Positions 1 through 10,114 are shown, counted from the first letter of the stretch. The stretch: 64,000 nt of DNA from Methylotuvimicrobium sp. KM2 (GCF_038051925.1 NZ_CP150634.1:62001-126000); one strand, 5' to 3'. The notes: a model not told the origin generated them from the letters alone. Numbers and translations are program-made.

Positions 1-1
1 C

Positions 2-3000
2 GAACGGCTCGAAGAGATCCATAAAGCCGGGCATATTCATAAAAGTATCAAGCCGACCAATATTTTGATATGGCCGGATAATTTATCCGTCCAGATAATC
101 GACGACATTCGTATCCTCGATATCAATCAGGTCAGTCATTTCATCTACGATCCGCATTTTCGCACACAAACCCTGCCTTATCTTTCGCCCGAACAAACCG
201 GACGCATCAAATACACGGTGAATTATGCTACCGATTTGTATTCTTTGGGTATGGTGCTTTATGCCTGTCTAACCGGTAAGGCGCCGTTTTCATTTAACGA
301 TCCGATCGCAATCGTTCATTCGCATCTTGCCGAAACGCCGGAACCCTTACATCAAATCGACCCGCTAATTCCGACGGCTTTGAGCAATATTATTGCATTG
401 CTTTTGGAAAAAGCACCCGAAAAGCACTATCAAACCGCATCCGGCCTGGCAAACGATCTGCGCATTTGTTTGACGCAGTGGCGGATGGAACGGCATATCG
501 ACGATTTCGTTTTGAAGCAACGCGATTTCAGCAACCGGATCACGATCCCTTCGGTAATGGTCGGTCGAGACAGGGAAAAGCAGCAATTGTTGAGTGAGTT
601 CAATAAAGTCTGCTCGGGTGTCTTTCGCGCCGCGTTGATTTCCGGGTGGTCGGGAATCGGCAAGACCCGGCTAATTCAAGAGCTGCAATTGCCCATTGTC
701 GCGCATTCCGGCTATTTCACTTCAGGTAAGTTCGATCAGTTTAAGAAACACATTCCCTACAGCACCTTGATACAAGCATTTACGAGCTTGATCAAAACCT
801 TATTATCCGAGGACAAGGATAGGATCGAATACTGGCGTCAGCGAATCGGCGAGCAATTGGGCGACAACGGTCGCTTGATGATCGATTTGGTGCCGGAATT
901 GGAGCTGATCATCGGGCCTCAGCCGAACGTCGTCGATTTGCCGCCGGTCGAAGCGCGCAATCGATTCAACGATACCGTCGGACGCTTTATCGCCGGGCTG
1001 GCCAGTTCTGAAAACCCGTTGACCTTATTCATCGACGATTTGCAATGGTGTGATGCTGCAACCTTCGATGTTCTGGAAAGTTTTTTCGACAATTCGGCGG
1101 AATATCCTTGGCTGTTTTGGGTTGGCGCTTACCGGCATAACGAAGTCGATGCCGGCCATCGATTGAATCGCTTGATCGAACGCATCAAGCGTGATGACCG
1201 GCCTTTGTTGGAGATTCGTCTGAATGCCTTGGGCTTACATGAAGTCAATTTGATGACGGCCTATATTCTCAATACCTATCCGGTTCGGACCGAAGCATTG
1301 GCCGAGATCATATTTCAGACCTCGGCGGGTAATCCGTTGTTCGTCAATGAAAGTTTGCGCTGGTTGCATAGTTACCGGCATTTGCATTTGGGTGATGACG
1401 GTATCTGGACTTGGGATGACGAACATTTACGGCATACCGAGATTCCCGATACGGCGTTGGATTTGTTTAAAGACAAAATTTCGAAGCTGGCGTGTCAGAC
1501 GCTCGACATGTTGATGATTGGCGCCTGTTTGGGCGCGCGCTTTCAAGCCGAAGATTTGGCGCGTGCCGCCGGTATCGAAATGTCGGTGTTATATCAATTA
1601 CTGTCGGAAGCCTTTGTCGATAACATTTTATTGCGTGAAAAAAATCAACTCTATTTTTTTCACGACCAAGTTCAAGCGGCGGTCGAGAGCTTCATGGATG
1701 AAACGAAAAAGCGCGACGTTCACGAACGCATCGCACAAGCCTATATTGAGGCGATCCCCGTAAACGCCAACCTCGAAACACAGCCGAACTTATTCGCGAT
1801 CGTCGAACATTTGGAGGGAGGTCGCACGCAAAAGCCCAGCGCGGAGCGGCTCAAACAAGAGGCCGTGTTTAATTATCATGCCGGAATTGCCGCGATGAAA
1901 GCACTGGCGATGGATAACGCCAATTTTTTCTTTGCGCAGGCGAAAGCCTTGTATCCCGATCCGGACTGGGACAGCGATTATGAATTTTTATTCGATTTAC
2001 ATAAATATCTGGCACGTACCGAAATGGCGCTCGGCAATCAGCCGGCTTCGGAAGCGATACTCAATACCTTGATTGCAAAAGCGAAAAGCGATCTGGACCG
2101 GGCCGACTGCTTGTACGAGCAGACTACGGGCTTGTCGTCGATGGGCAAGTTCAAAGAGGCGATTGAATTGGGTAATCGCGGTTTGAGCTATTTTGGGCGC
2201 GCGATTCCGGAAGATGACAATGAGGCCTTGCAGCGTGCAGGAAGCATTTTGGAACAAATTCATCAAGGGCATGGCGATGTCTGGCAACAAATTCTCGATA
2301 TCACGCCCAGCGGCGACCGCGCGACGCGGATCGAAACCGGTATCTATAGCGAATTGATACCGGATTACTACTTGGCCGGCATGGTGCCGCAATTGTATCT
2401 TTCCGCGATCCAGTCGACGCAAAACTGTTTGGCCGGCGGTGTCGATGAAACGGTGATTTACGGTTTTTCGATGGTCGGCTTGTATTTACAGCGGCAGGAT
2501 AAATACGACATGTCGTTTCGCTACGAAGATCTCGGCCTCGCTTTATCGGAGCGCTATCCCGATACCTTCGGCGCGACCAAGGGGATCAATGGCATATTAT
2601 GGACCAATATGCACAATCGAAGGTCTTCCGAGCACATTATTCAGCAATGCCAGCAAAATATTCACCGCGGTAAAAATTGCGGCGATTTATACAACGCCGG
2701 CTTGTCCTACGGGCCTTATCTTTGGCATTTGATCCATCGAGGCAACGATTTGTATCAGGTGATAAGTGTGGCCGAAGAGTGCCGGCGTTTTTCGAAAAAA
2801 TTTAATCTGTCGTTATCGCTCGGGCTTGCCGAAAGCGTATTGGCCGGTTGGGTCGACGAAATGAATGTCGGCCGGAACAAGCTAACCGAGGCGAAAATCG
2901 ATGCCAAGTTAAATCGCTGGGAACAAGACAAGCATGTCGTTTCGGTCGGCGGATATTTCACTTTAAAAGGAATTAGCAGTCATTATCTCGGCGATTATCG

Positions 3001-4780
3001 GCAGGCGGCCAGTTGTTTGGCGCGGGCCGAGCCGTATTTACGAGGCTTGAGCGACAATATACTCAACCGGCTCTGGTATGTATTTCGTTACGTCAATGGT
3101 TTGAGACTACATCCAACATTGGACGACGAGGAACGAAATTATCTCGAGCGCTGCCTGGAGCGGGTCGAGGTTTGGTCCTCGTTGGGGCCGATTCTCAAGC
3201 CCTATTTGCTGTTCATGATAATGGAGCGGGCATGTCACGACGACGACTTCAGTCAAGCCCGGCGCTATGGCTTGGATGCGATCGATTCGGCCAAGTCGCG
3301 GCAATATTTATTTTTGGAAGCGTTTTTACACGAGCGGTTGGGACAGATTCTGCTCGATAAACAACACGATCATGCTTCGTATCATTTGAATCGGGCCGTT
3401 AAAATTTATCGTCAATGCGGCGCCGATATCAAAACGGCGCAACTTGCACAGCAATATTCGTTCACGGTTACCGAAAGGCGGAAACAGACAGAGCAATCGT
3501 TGGCGCAATTGCTCGATGTCGACTATTTGGTTCGAGCGACTCGAACGATTACGCAACAACTCGACTTTAAACCCTTACTGGTGACGATCATGGAATCGGT
3601 GATGGCGCGCTTGGGCGCGAAAACCGGTTATTTGTTGATTGCCGAAAATCAGCAATTAACGGTATTGGCTAAAGGCGCCAAGCATGATCGGGTCGAAGTC
3701 GAGATACGCGACGGAGGCGAACTGCAGGCCGATACTCTTAGCCTTGCGATCGTCAATTATGTTTACCGAACCGCCGAACTGGTGGTCTTGAACAATGCCG
3801 CGGTCGAAGGTGATTTTAAAACCGATGATACGGTACAGAAAAGGCAACTGAAATCGGTATTATGTTTGCCATTGCAAATGCAACAACAAGTGCTGGGCGT
3901 ATTGTATCTGGAAAACAATTTGATCAAATCGGTGTTTTCGCTCGAAGATATCGAAATGACTCGGCTATTGATCGCACAAGCGGCGATTGCGCTGCAAAAC
4001 ACCTTGTTGATCGAAAAAATGAAACAAAGCCAGATGCAAATCAATTTACTCAATAAAGAGCTCGAACAACGCGTTGCCGCGAGGACCTCGGCATTGAATA
4101 AAGCCAATGAAGAACTGAAAAGTTTTGCTTATGTCGTATCGCACGATTTAAAAGCGCCTTTACGCGCGATCAATCAATTATCCGGCTGGATTGCCGAAGA
4201 TTACCGTGATGCGTTCGACGATGACGGCAAGGAGCAAATGGCCTTATTGCAAAGCCGGGCAAAACGCATGCATGAGATGATCGACGGTATATTGCAGTAT
4301 TCGCGGGTTGGGCGCATCAAAGAACCTGACGAACAAGTCGACATCAATGTGTTGTTAATGGAAACGATCAAACATATCGCACCGCCGTCGCATATCGAAA
4401 TCAAAGTGCAAGCCGGCTTACCGACTATCGTAGGAGAAAAGCTTAAAATATTTCAGGTTTTTCAAAATTTGCTGGATAATGCGATCAAATATAACGATAA
4501 AAGCCATGGGGTTATTGAAATAAGTTGCCGCGAACACGAGTCCAGCTGGGAATTCAGCGTTAAAGACAACGGCCCAGGCATTCCTAGGCACTATCAGGAG
4601 AAAATCTTCCAACTGTTTCAAACACTCGCGCCAAAGGATCAATCCGATAGCACCGGTATCGGATTAAGCCTGATCGAAAAAATAGTTGACAACTGGGGCG
4701 GTCGCATCCGGATCGAGTCCGAGCCGGGTTGCGGTTGCAATTTTTTGTTTACGATACCGAAAGCCGCACAACATGAATAA
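2..4780 (+). CDS. Hybrid Ser/Thr kinase-like / AAA ATPase / GAF / sensor histidine kinase (5' end outside window)
   Basis: The reading frame is open from base 2, so the protein starts upstream. Counting from the first visible codon: the C-terminal part of a Ser/Thr-kinase-like domain (catalytic-loop equivalent HKSIKPTN at 13-20, YLSPEQTGR, DLYSLGMVLYACLTG); a predictor-type ATPase with Walker A GWSGIGKT at 215-222 and Walker B LFIDDLQW near 340; a long helical repeat region to about 1150; a GAF domain near 1180-1340; and a histidine kinase with H-box SHDLKAPLRAI (His about 1381), N-box NLLDNAIKYN, DNGPGIP and GIGLSLIEKI. This order matches the large trifunctional kinase/AAA/histidine kinase family. 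The kinase loop has Ser where HRD has Asp, and DFG reads DIN, so that domain is probably inactive. The histidine kinase boxes are intact. It heads an operon with two receiver proteins. Confidence 0.9.
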   Translation, partial: ERLEEIHKAGHIHKSIKPTNILIWPDNLSVQIIDDIRILDINQVSHFIYDPHFRTQTLPYLSPEQTGRIKYTVNYATDLYSLGMVLYACLTGKAPFSFNDPIAIVHSHLAETPEPLHQIDPLIPTALSNIIALLLEKAPEKHYQTASGLANDLRICLTQWRMERHIDDFVLKQRDFSNRITIPSVMVGRDREKQQLLSEFNKVCSGVFRAALISGWSGIGKTRLIQELQLPIVAHSGYFTSGKFDQFKKHIPYSTLIQAFTSLIKTLLSEDKDRIEYWRQRIGEQLGDNGRLMIDLVPELELIIGPQPNVVDLPPVEARNRFNDTVGRFIAGLASSENPLTLFIDDLQWCDAATFDVLESFFDNSAEYPWLFWVGAYRHNEVDAGHRLNRLIERIKRDDRPLLEIRLNALGLHEVNLMTAYILNTYPVRTEALAEIIFQTSAGNPLFVNESLRWLHSYRHLHLGDDGIWTWDDEHLRHTEIPDTALDLFKDKISKLACQTLDMLMIGACLGARFQAEDLARAAGIEMSVLYQLLSEAFVDNILLREKNQLYFFHDQVQAAVESFMDETKKRDVHERIAQAYIEAIPVNANLETQPNLFAIVEHLEGGRTQKPSAERLKQEAVFNYHAGIAAMKALAMDNANFFFAQAKALYPDPDWDSDYEFLFDLHKYLARTEMALGNQPASEAILNTLIAKAKSDLDRADCLYEQTTGLSSMGKFKEAIELGNRGLSYFGRAIPEDDNEALQRAGSILEQIHQGHGDVWQQILDITPSGDRATRIETGIYSELIPDYYLAGMVPQLYLSAIQSTQNCLAGGVDETVIYGFSMVGLYLQRQDKYDMSFRYEDLGLALSERYPDTFGATKGINGILWTNMHNRRSSEHIIQQCQQNIHRGKNCGDLYNAGLSYGPYLWHLIHRGNDLYQVISVAEECRRFSKKFNLSLSLGLAESVLAGWVDEMNVGRNKLTEAKIDAKLNRWEQDKHVVSVGGYFTLKGISSHYLGDYRQAASCLARAEPYLRGLSDNILNRLWYVFRYVNGLRLHPTLDDEERNYLERCLERVEVWSSLGPILKPYLLFMIMERACHDDDFSQARRYGLDAIDSAKSRQYLFLEAFLHERLGQILLDKQHDHASYHLNRAVKIYRQCGADIKTAQLAQQYSFTVTERRKQTEQSLAQLLDVDYLVRATRTITQQLDFKPLLVTIMESVMARLGAKTGYLLIAENQQLTVLAKGAKHDRVEVEIRDGGELQADTLSLAIVNYVYRTAELVVLNNAAVEGDFKTDDTVQKRQLKSVLCLPLQMQQQVLGVLYLENNLIKSVFSLEDIEMTRLLIAQAAIALQNTLLIEKMKQSQMQINLLNKELEQRVAARTSALNKANEELKSFAYVVSHDLKAPLRAINQLSGWIAEDYRDAFDDDGKEQMALLQSRAKRMHEMIDGILQYSRVGRIKEPDEQVDINVLLMETIKHIAPPSHIEIKVQAGLPTIVGEKLKIFQVFQNLLDNAIKYNDKSHGVIEISCREHESSWEFSVKDNGPGIPRHYQEKIFQLFQTLAPKDQSDSTGIGLSLIEKIVDNWGGRIRIESEPGCGCNFLFTIPKAAQHE

Positions 4781-5177
4781 CATACAGCCCATTCTCTTGG
4801 TTGAGGATGATCAGGTCGATGTGATGACCGTTCAGCGGAGTTTCAAAAAACTTGGCGTCCTCAATGAATTGTTGGTCGTGCATGACGGCGAACAAGCGCT
4901 CGAATATTTACGCAATCCTGAACACGGCTTGCCGGCCATTATTTTGCTCGATATCAATATGCCTAAGATGAACGGTCACGAGTGTCTGAAACATCTCAAA
5001 GAGCATCCGGTATTCAGAAATATACCGGTCATGATGCTGACCTCATCGAAAGAAAGGCAGGATGTCGATCGCTGTTTCGACTTAGGCATTTCCGGTTATA
5101 TTCTCAAACCGGTCGATTACGAACAGTTTCTAGACGCGATCCAGGTGCTTAAGCCTTATTGGACGCAGCGTTCATGA
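4773..5177 (+). CDS. Single-domain response regulator (Rcp1/CheY-like)
   Basis: A 134-residue receiver domain with no output domain. Visible are the acidic pocket VEDD (10-13), the phospho-acceptor in LLDINMPKMNG (Asp60), the Thr/Ser switch in MLTSSKE and the conserved Lys in LKPVDY. The ATG at 4773 overlaps the end of the histidine kinase gene by 8 bases, which makes it the natural start and implies translational coupling. The likely role is to take phosphate from the upstream histidine kinase and pass it on or act as a sink. Single receivers of this type commonly pair with phytochrome-like or GAF-containing kinases. Confidence 0.9.
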   Translation: MNNIQPILLVEDDQVDVMTVQRSFKKLGVLNELLVVHDGEQALEYLRNPEHGLPAIILLDINMPKMNGHECLKHLKEHPVFRNIPVMMLTSSKERQDVDRCFDLGISGYILKPVDYEQFLDAIQVLKPYWTQRS

Positions 5178-7333
5178 CTAGGAAAAAGCCCGTGAGCTTG
5201 CTGTTGGTCGAAGACGATTTGGCCGATCAGATGAGTTTCAAGCGCTTTGTCAAACAAGAACAATTACCTTACGACTATACGATTGCAGGATCGGTGGCTG
5301 AAGCGGTTGATTTGTTGAAAAAACAGACCTTCGATATCGTATTGGCCGACCATGCGCTCGGCGACGGTACCGCATTCGATATCGTCGATTATATTCCGAT
5401 GGCAACCCCGATTATTTTTGTGACCGGTAGCGGCAACGAAGCCGTCGCCGTGAAAGCTCTGAAACTGGGTGCCGCCGATTATTTGACCAAGGATATCAAC
5501 GGCGAATATCTGCATCTCATCCCGATTACAATCGACAATGTTTTAAAAGCGAAAGCGGTCGAAGCGGAACTGGAATCTTATCGCCGGCATCTTGAACAAT
5601 TGGTTGAAGAACGTACCGCCGAACTGCGTTTGGAAATCGATTACCGCAAGCAGGCCGAGGAAAGGTTGACGCAGGAAAAAGAGCGAGCCCAAGTTACGCT
5701 CAAATCGATCGGCGATGCGGTAATCGTTACCGACAATACCGGCCGGATCGAATTCATCAATCCCGCCGCCGAAAAACTGACCGAATGGCGGCATGCCGAA
5801 GCGCTCGGCCGTCCTATCGACGAAGTTTTCCATATTATCGATGAAAATACCCGTAATCAATTGCCGAATCCGGTCGCGCAATGTTTATCCGAGGGTGAGT
5901 CGAAAATTCTGATGAGCGGCACAGTGTTAATCGATCGTCTGGGCCGCGAATATGCGATACAGGATTCGGCGGCTCCGATTCGCGGGGAAGGTAACGAAAT
6001 TCAAGGCGTGGTCTTGGTATTCAGCGATGTCAGTCACGCCCGCCGATTATCGAGAGAGCTAGCCTATCAGGCGTCGCACGATCCTTTGACTGGCTTGGTT
6101 AATCGCCGCGAATTCGAATCGCGGCTGAACCGCGTATTGCGGACTCGTAAAGTATGCGAAGATCAATTTGCGTTTTGCTATCTCGATCTCGATCAATTCA
6201 AAGTGATTAACGATACTTGCGGACATACCGCCGGCGATGAATTACTCAAGCAGGTGACTTCACTGCTGCAGGGCAAGGTACGCAAACGGGATACGTTGGC
6301 GCGCTTGGGCGGCGACGAATTCGGGGTGCTGATGGAGCATTGCGCGATCGAGCAGGCTGAACGGTTAGCCGATGAGCTGCGTGAAATCATTGCCGATTAT
6401 CGATTCAACTGGAACAACCAAAGCTTTCATATCGGTGTCAGCATTGGCTTGATGGCGATTACCGATGAATTTAATTGCTTGAACGATTTGTTAATGGTCG
6501 CCGATGCCTCTTGTTATGCCGCGAAAGATGCCGGACGAAATCGGGTTTTTGTCTATCAAAAAAACGACGAGGAAATTCGCCGGCTGTCCGGACAAATGCA
6601 ATGGGTCGCCAAACTCAACGACGCGCTCGATAATCAACGCTTTCAATTATACCGTCAGCCCATCTGCACGACCGGCACGCAAAATGGCGAGCATTATGAA
6701 ATTTTGGTCAGGATTATGAGCGCCGACCGGGAAGTTATTTTGCCCGGCGCATTTATTCCGGCCGCCGAGCGCTATGGTCTAATGAACCGAATCGACGAAT
6801 ACATCATCGAAAATACGCTGCTTTGGTTTGCCGAACACTCGGGGGCATTGGCCGATCTATCGATGTGCTCGATCAATTTATCGGGGCAAACGCTCGGTTC
6901 CGATTCGGCTCAGCTTTGTATTCAGCAGGCACTAAAAAAATTCAATTTACCGGCGGAGCGCTTTTGTTTTGAGGTGACCGAAACCGCCGCGATTGCCAAT
7001 TTGAACCAAGCGACTCGATTCATGGGGGCCTTGAAAACACTCGGATGCCGTTTTGCGTTGGACGATTTCGGCAGCGGCTTGTCGTCGTTCGCCTATCTGA
7101 AAAATCTGCCGGTGGATTTTCTAAAAATCGACGGAATGTTCGTCAAGGATATTTGTTGCGACCCGGTCGATTTGGCGATGGTCAAATCGATCAATGAAAT
7201 CGGGCATTTGCTGGGTAAACAAACCATTGCCGAATTCGTTGAAACCGAAGCGATCTATCAGCATTTATTGGAATTAGGCGTCGACTATGCCCAAGGCTTT
7301 TGGTTGGGTCGCCCCGAGCCGTTGGGCGAATGA
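5174..7333 (+). CDS. Receiver-PAS-GGDEF-EAL cyclic-di-GMP signalling protein
   Basis: The start is ATG at 5174, overlapping the previous stop (ATGA). A TTG 15 bases upstream is possible but less likely. Domains in order: receiver (1-120; LLLVEDD and an acceptor Asp in VLADHALGDG), a coiled-coil linker, PAS (about 165-285), GGDEF (motif RLGGDEFG near 376-383, intact) and EAL (about 480-720). The EAL signature reads EIL, but DDFGSGLSSFAYL, KIDGMFVKDI and the late AEFVET/QGFWLGRP motifs are present. Both cyclase and phosphodiesterase activity are therefore plausible. Being the third gene of a tightly overlapping operon, it probably converts the upstream kinase signal into a change of c-di-GMP level. 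Confidence 0.92.
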   Translation: MTRKKPVSLLLVEDDLADQMSFKRFVKQEQLPYDYTIAGSVAEAVDLLKKQTFDIVLADHALGDGTAFDIVDYIPMATPIIFVTGSGNEAVAVKALKLGAADYLTKDINGEYLHLIPITIDNVLKAKAVEAELESYRRHLEQLVEERTAELRLEIDYRKQAEERLTQEKERAQVTLKSIGDAVIVTDNTGRIEFINPAAEKLTEWRHAEALGRPIDEVFHIIDENTRNQLPNPVAQCLSEGESKILMSGTVLIDRLGREYAIQDSAAPIRGEGNEIQGVVLVFSDVSHARRLSRELAYQASHDPLTGLVNRREFESRLNRVLRTRKVCEDQFAFCYLDLDQFKVINDTCGHTAGDELLKQVTSLLQGKVRKRDTLARLGGDEFGVLMEHCAIEQAERLADELREIIADYRFNWNNQSFHIGVSIGLMAITDEFNCLNDLLMVADASCYAAKDAGRNRVFVYQKNDEEIRRLSGQMQWVAKLNDALDNQRFQLYRQPICTTGTQNGEHYEILVRIMSADREVILPGAFIPAAERYGLMNRIDEYIIENTLLWFAEHSGALADLSMCSINLSGQTLGSDSAQLCIQQALKKFNLPAERFCFEVTETAAIANLNQATRFMGALKTLGCRFALDDFGSGLSSFAYLKNLPVDFLKIDGMFVKDICCDPVDLAMVKSINEIGHLLGKQTIAEFVETEAIYQHLLELGVDYAQGFWLGRPEPLGE

Positions 7334-7368
7334 ACGCTCGAATGGAAAAACCATGGAAAAAGCTGCGG

Positions 7369-7959
7369 CTATTCGCTGTCGCGTCGGAACGATTTCATGA
7401 TCATCAAAAAAGCCAGAAAATCATAAAGCCCGTGAATGATCATCGGCGTCATCAGGTTTCTTTCGCCGCCGAAGTCCATTGCCAAGCCGAGATAAATACC
7501 GATTAAGGTTGCCAGTAGCGCATAAAGCGGTGTCACGGCATGGACCAATCCAAAAATGATATTACTGCCGATAAGTCCCGCAGCCATTCCCCAATAGGCT
7601 TCGATCCACGGTTGAATCAATCCTCTAAACAATAACTCCTCTGAAAATCCGGCGATCGCGGCGAGAAAAAAAATATCGGTCCAATGGCACGTTTTTAGAC
7701 CTGATCCCAAGGTGTCGACCAATAGGCTGCGAATTTTACGAATCGATGGGATATTGATTTGCTCAAGGGCGAAAAAAAATATAAATAACGGCACCGTGCC
7801 GACAATACCGTAAAAAAACGCTTGTTCGGAAAAATAAAGATCGGCAAAAGGATTAATACCGGCAAACCAGCCAAACAAAGCGGAGACTAGAATCAGCGAG
7901 CCTTCAAAATTGCAGGCGGTGGTAAAAAAGCGGGAAGAGTCGAACGAAGATTTGGCCAT
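7369..7959 (-). CDS. CPBP-family intramembrane metalloprotease
   Basis: A 196-residue protein with several hydrophobic segments. It carries the three motifs of the CPBP (CAAX protease / bacteriocin-processing, Abi) family: SEELLFRG with Glu107, Glu108 and Arg112; FGLVH with His140; and HGLYD with His176. These are the zinc-binding and catalytic residues of a membrane-embedded protease. It is convergent with the GGDEF-EAL gene and divergent from the YcgL gene, so it is probably monocistronic. The substrate cannot be told from the sequence. Confidence 0.85.
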   Translation of the reverse strand: MAKSSFDSSRFFTTACNFEGSLILVSALFGWFAGINPFADLYFSEQAFFYGIVGTVPLFIFFFALEQINIPSIRKIRSLLVDTLGSGLKTCHWTDIFFLAAIAGFSEELLFRGLIQPWIEAYWGMAAGLIGSNIIFGLVHAVTPLYALLATLIGIYLGLAMDFGGERNLMTPMIIHGLYDFLAFLMIMKSFRRDSE

Positions 7960-8045
7960 GAGGGAATCGTTAATTAATCGGCATAGGGATTCTAAACAAA
8001 AACAGCTAAAATGCTCAATTCGTTGTCGTTTAAAAGAACTCGATT

Positions 8046-8303
8046 ATGCAGTGTTTTATTTATAAAAGTCTAAAAAAAGAAGAACTTTATTTATACCTCG
8101 ATAAAAAAGACGATTTTACCGATGTACCGGATACTTTGTTCAAGTCAATGAGTCCGATGCAATTCGTGATGGAACTGGAATTAACGCCGGACCGAAAGTT
8201 AGCGCGCGAAAATTCGGAGAGGGTGATAGAAAGTCTTAATGACAAAGGTTTTTTCGTGCAAATGCCTCCGATATTGCTTCCGGGAGATGGTAGAATCCAA
8301 TGA
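8046..8303 (+). CDS. YcgL-domain protein
   Basis: An 85-residue protein that matches the small YcgL family of gammaproteobacteria in length and pattern: an N-terminal CFIYKS strand, YLYLDKKDDF, then VPDTLFKSM and a C-terminal GFFVQMPP. Proteins of this family are compact alpha/beta folds of uncertain biochemical function. The start is the only ATG before the conserved first strand. It stands alone between a divergent protease gene and a repeat-containing gap. Confidence 0.85.
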   Translation: MQCFIYKSLKKEELYLYLDKKDDFTDVPDTLFKSMSPMQFVMELELTPDRKLARENSERVIESLNDKGFFVQMPPILLPGDGRIQ

Positions 8304-8412
8304 ATGAAAAAGGCATAGTTGCATTGGCTATTTCCCGTAGTCGCACCTTCCTTGAAGCAAAAAACCGACGAGCATTTCGGTAAATATTCAGCCCATCTCT
8401 TTGATATAGCGA

Positions 8413-8634
8413 TCGTAGATCAAAATTCGGCACCGGTGTGCCCGTCAAAGGATGCCGTGAACCCAGCACCTAAATTCCATAGTCCATTGGCTATGGTTAA
8501 CTATCTTGGATAATTTAGGTGCTGGGTGAATACGTCCCTGTAGGCTCTATGCCAGCTCCATGCTGGCAAAGCCTTTACCGAGCACCCCGAGGCCTCCTCC
8601 GGCACTGCCGAAATTTGAAGTGCAAAAGGTATAA
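8413..8634 (+). repeat. R1 modular repeat, copy A
   Basis: Begins with TCGTAGATCAAAATTCGGC and ends with GCCGAAATTTGAAGTGC then AAAAGGTATA. The AAAATTCGGC / GCCGAAATTT ends form an imperfect terminal inverted repeat. It contains the hairpin GCCAGCTCCATGCTGGC and a 65-bp inner element (8462-8526). The GTCGATTTT hairpin module seen in copies C and G is missing. The rest of the 8304-8776 gap holds only a short palindrome and the promoter-proximal sequence of the flippase gene. Confidence 0.85.
8462..8526 (-). mobile_element. R1i inner 65-bp inverted-repeat element (copy A, reversed orientation)
   Basis: Fifteen-base perfect terminal inverted repeats, CCCAGCACCTAAATT and AATTTAGGTGCTGGG. It is flanked by GTGAA on the left and TGAA on the right, consistent with a 4-5 bp target duplication. 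Relative to the host repeat it is reversed compared with copies B, E, G and H. Confidence 0.75.
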
Positions 8635-8652
8635 CGTAAATGTAATGATTCA

Positions 8653-8687
8653 CATCCCCTATCGTTTCCACGCAAAGCGTGGGAACG
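8653..8687. repeat. REP-like palindrome (GCGTGGGAACG type)
   Basis: CGTTTCCACGC and GCGTGGGAACG form a hairpin with a three-base loop. The same words (CCCCTATCGT, GCGTGGGAACGATAGGGG) recur at 60576-60607, so this is a dispersed palindromic repeat and not a gene-specific terminator. Confidence 0.6.
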
Positions 8688-8776
8688 ATAATGGCCAGGG
8701 GAACTGAATATTTACGAGTAAATTATTGAGATAGGCAATTCTGGAATAGCATGATGTTAAAAATAGGCATTATGGA

Positions 8777-10114
8777 ATGTTAAATAATATTCATAATAGG
8801 ATTAGATCGATTATCAAAAAACGAGGATTTATACGTTATTTGAATAATATCCTATGGCTAATGAGTGAGAAGGTCTTGCGTATAGTCGCCGGTTTGCTTG
8901 TTGGAATATGGGTGGCTCGATTTCTGGGGCCGGAACAATTTGGTGTGTTGAGTTATGTGCTTTCGTTTACCGCTATTTTTGGGTGTGTGGCAAAATTAGG
9001 CTTTGACGGGATATTAATAAGGGACTTAGTAAACGAGCCGAATGAACGTGACAAGTATTTGGGAACGGCATTTTGGTTGAAAATTATAGGCGCAATTCTA
9101 GCCTTGACATCCATCGCTATTATTCTTCCTTTCACATCAAACGATGCGACAACTAATCTATATATTTTTATTATAGGGGCGGGAATAATTTTTCAAAGTT
9201 TTGAGGTTATTGATTTTTATTTTCAATCTAAAGTACAAGGAAAAGTCGTTTCTATTTGCAAGACTATTCAGCTAGCATTGTCGTCACTTATCAAAATATA
9301 TTTGGTCCTGGTTAAGGCGGAGCTTGTATGGTTTGTACTCGTTGTGCTTGTCGATAGTCTTAGTCTTGCCATCAGTTATATCATCGCCTATCGATTACAA
9401 AAAAAACCAACATTTTACCTGATATTCGATTTAGCCATTGCCAGAAAGCTACTTAAAGAATCCTGGCCAATGATACTATCCGGTGTTGCTATATCGGTAT
9501 ATATGAAAATCGATCAAGTAATGATTAAGGAGATTATGGGACCTGTATCGGTGGGTTATTATGCTGTTGCAGTAAGGTTAACAGAAGTATGGTTATTTAT
9601 TACTGCGGCGGTGACTACCTCATTATTTCCAGCCGTGTTGAATGCAAAAAAAGTCGACGAAAGATTGTATTATCAAAGGCTATTAAACTTATATAGGCTT
9701 TTGATACTTATATCAGTTGTAATATCGATAGCAATGACTTTGTTTTCAGTGGAGATTGTAGAAACTGCTTTTGGTTCCGAATACTTGCCGTCAGTCGATA
9801 TTTTAATTATTTATATATGGTCTAATATATTTATTTTTATGAATAATGGCTCCAGGATGTGGTATACGGCTGAAAATAAGCAAAAGCTGATATCGTTTAA
9901 TCTAGTTATTGGAGCTGTGATTAATGTTTTTCTTAATTTAATACTCATTAATTATTATGGTCTTATTGGCGCTGCTTTTGCGACTTTAATTTCTTATTTT
10001 TTAGCTATCTATTTAGGCAATGCGATATTTAAAGGAACTAGAATAAATTTCAAACTTCAAACTAAGGCGTTGTTAACATTTTATTGGATCGGTTGGGATA
10101 AAAATGGAAAGTAA
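8777..10114 (+). CDS. Oligosaccharide/polysaccharide flippase (Wzx/MATE-like)
   Basis: A 445-residue protein dominated by about twelve hydrophobic segments. The N-terminal pattern (KVLRIVAGLLVGIWVARFLG, EQFGVLSY) is typical of polysaccharide transporters of the Wzx/RfbX type. The probable role is to flip lipid-linked repeat units across the inner membrane. It is the first gene of the surface polysaccharide region and overlaps the next gene by 11 bases. The gene and the three sulfotransferase genes after it are clearly more AT-rich (many AAA, AAT and ATA codons) than the surrounding chromosome, suggesting they were acquired as a block. Confidence 0.85.
   Translation: MLNNIHNRIRSIIKKRGFIRYLNNILWLMSEKVLRIVAGLLVGIWVARFLGPEQFGVLSYVLSFTAIFGCVAKLGFDGILIRDLVNEPNERDKYLGTAFWLKIIGAILALTSIAIILPFTSNDATTNLYIFIIGAGIIFQSFEVIDFYFQSKVQGKVVSICKTIQLALSSLIKIYLVLVKAELVWFVLVVLVDSLSLAISYIIAYRLQKKPTFYLIFDLAIARKLLKESWPMILSGVAISVYMKIDQVMIKEIMGPVSVGYYAVAVRLTEVWLFITAAVTTSLFPAVLNAKKVDERLYYQRLLNLYRLLILISVVISIAMTLFSVEIVETAFGSEYLPSVDILIIYIWSNIFIFMNNGSRMWYTAENKQKLISFNLVIGAVINVFLNLILINYYGLIGAAFATLISYFLAIYLGNAIFKGTRINFKLQTKALLTFYWIGWDKNGK

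Noticed and set aside
5174..7333. Degenerate EAL domain (EIL at the signature)
   Set aside because: The Glu and Leu of the motif and all later catalytic motifs are kept; the middle residue varies in active family members.
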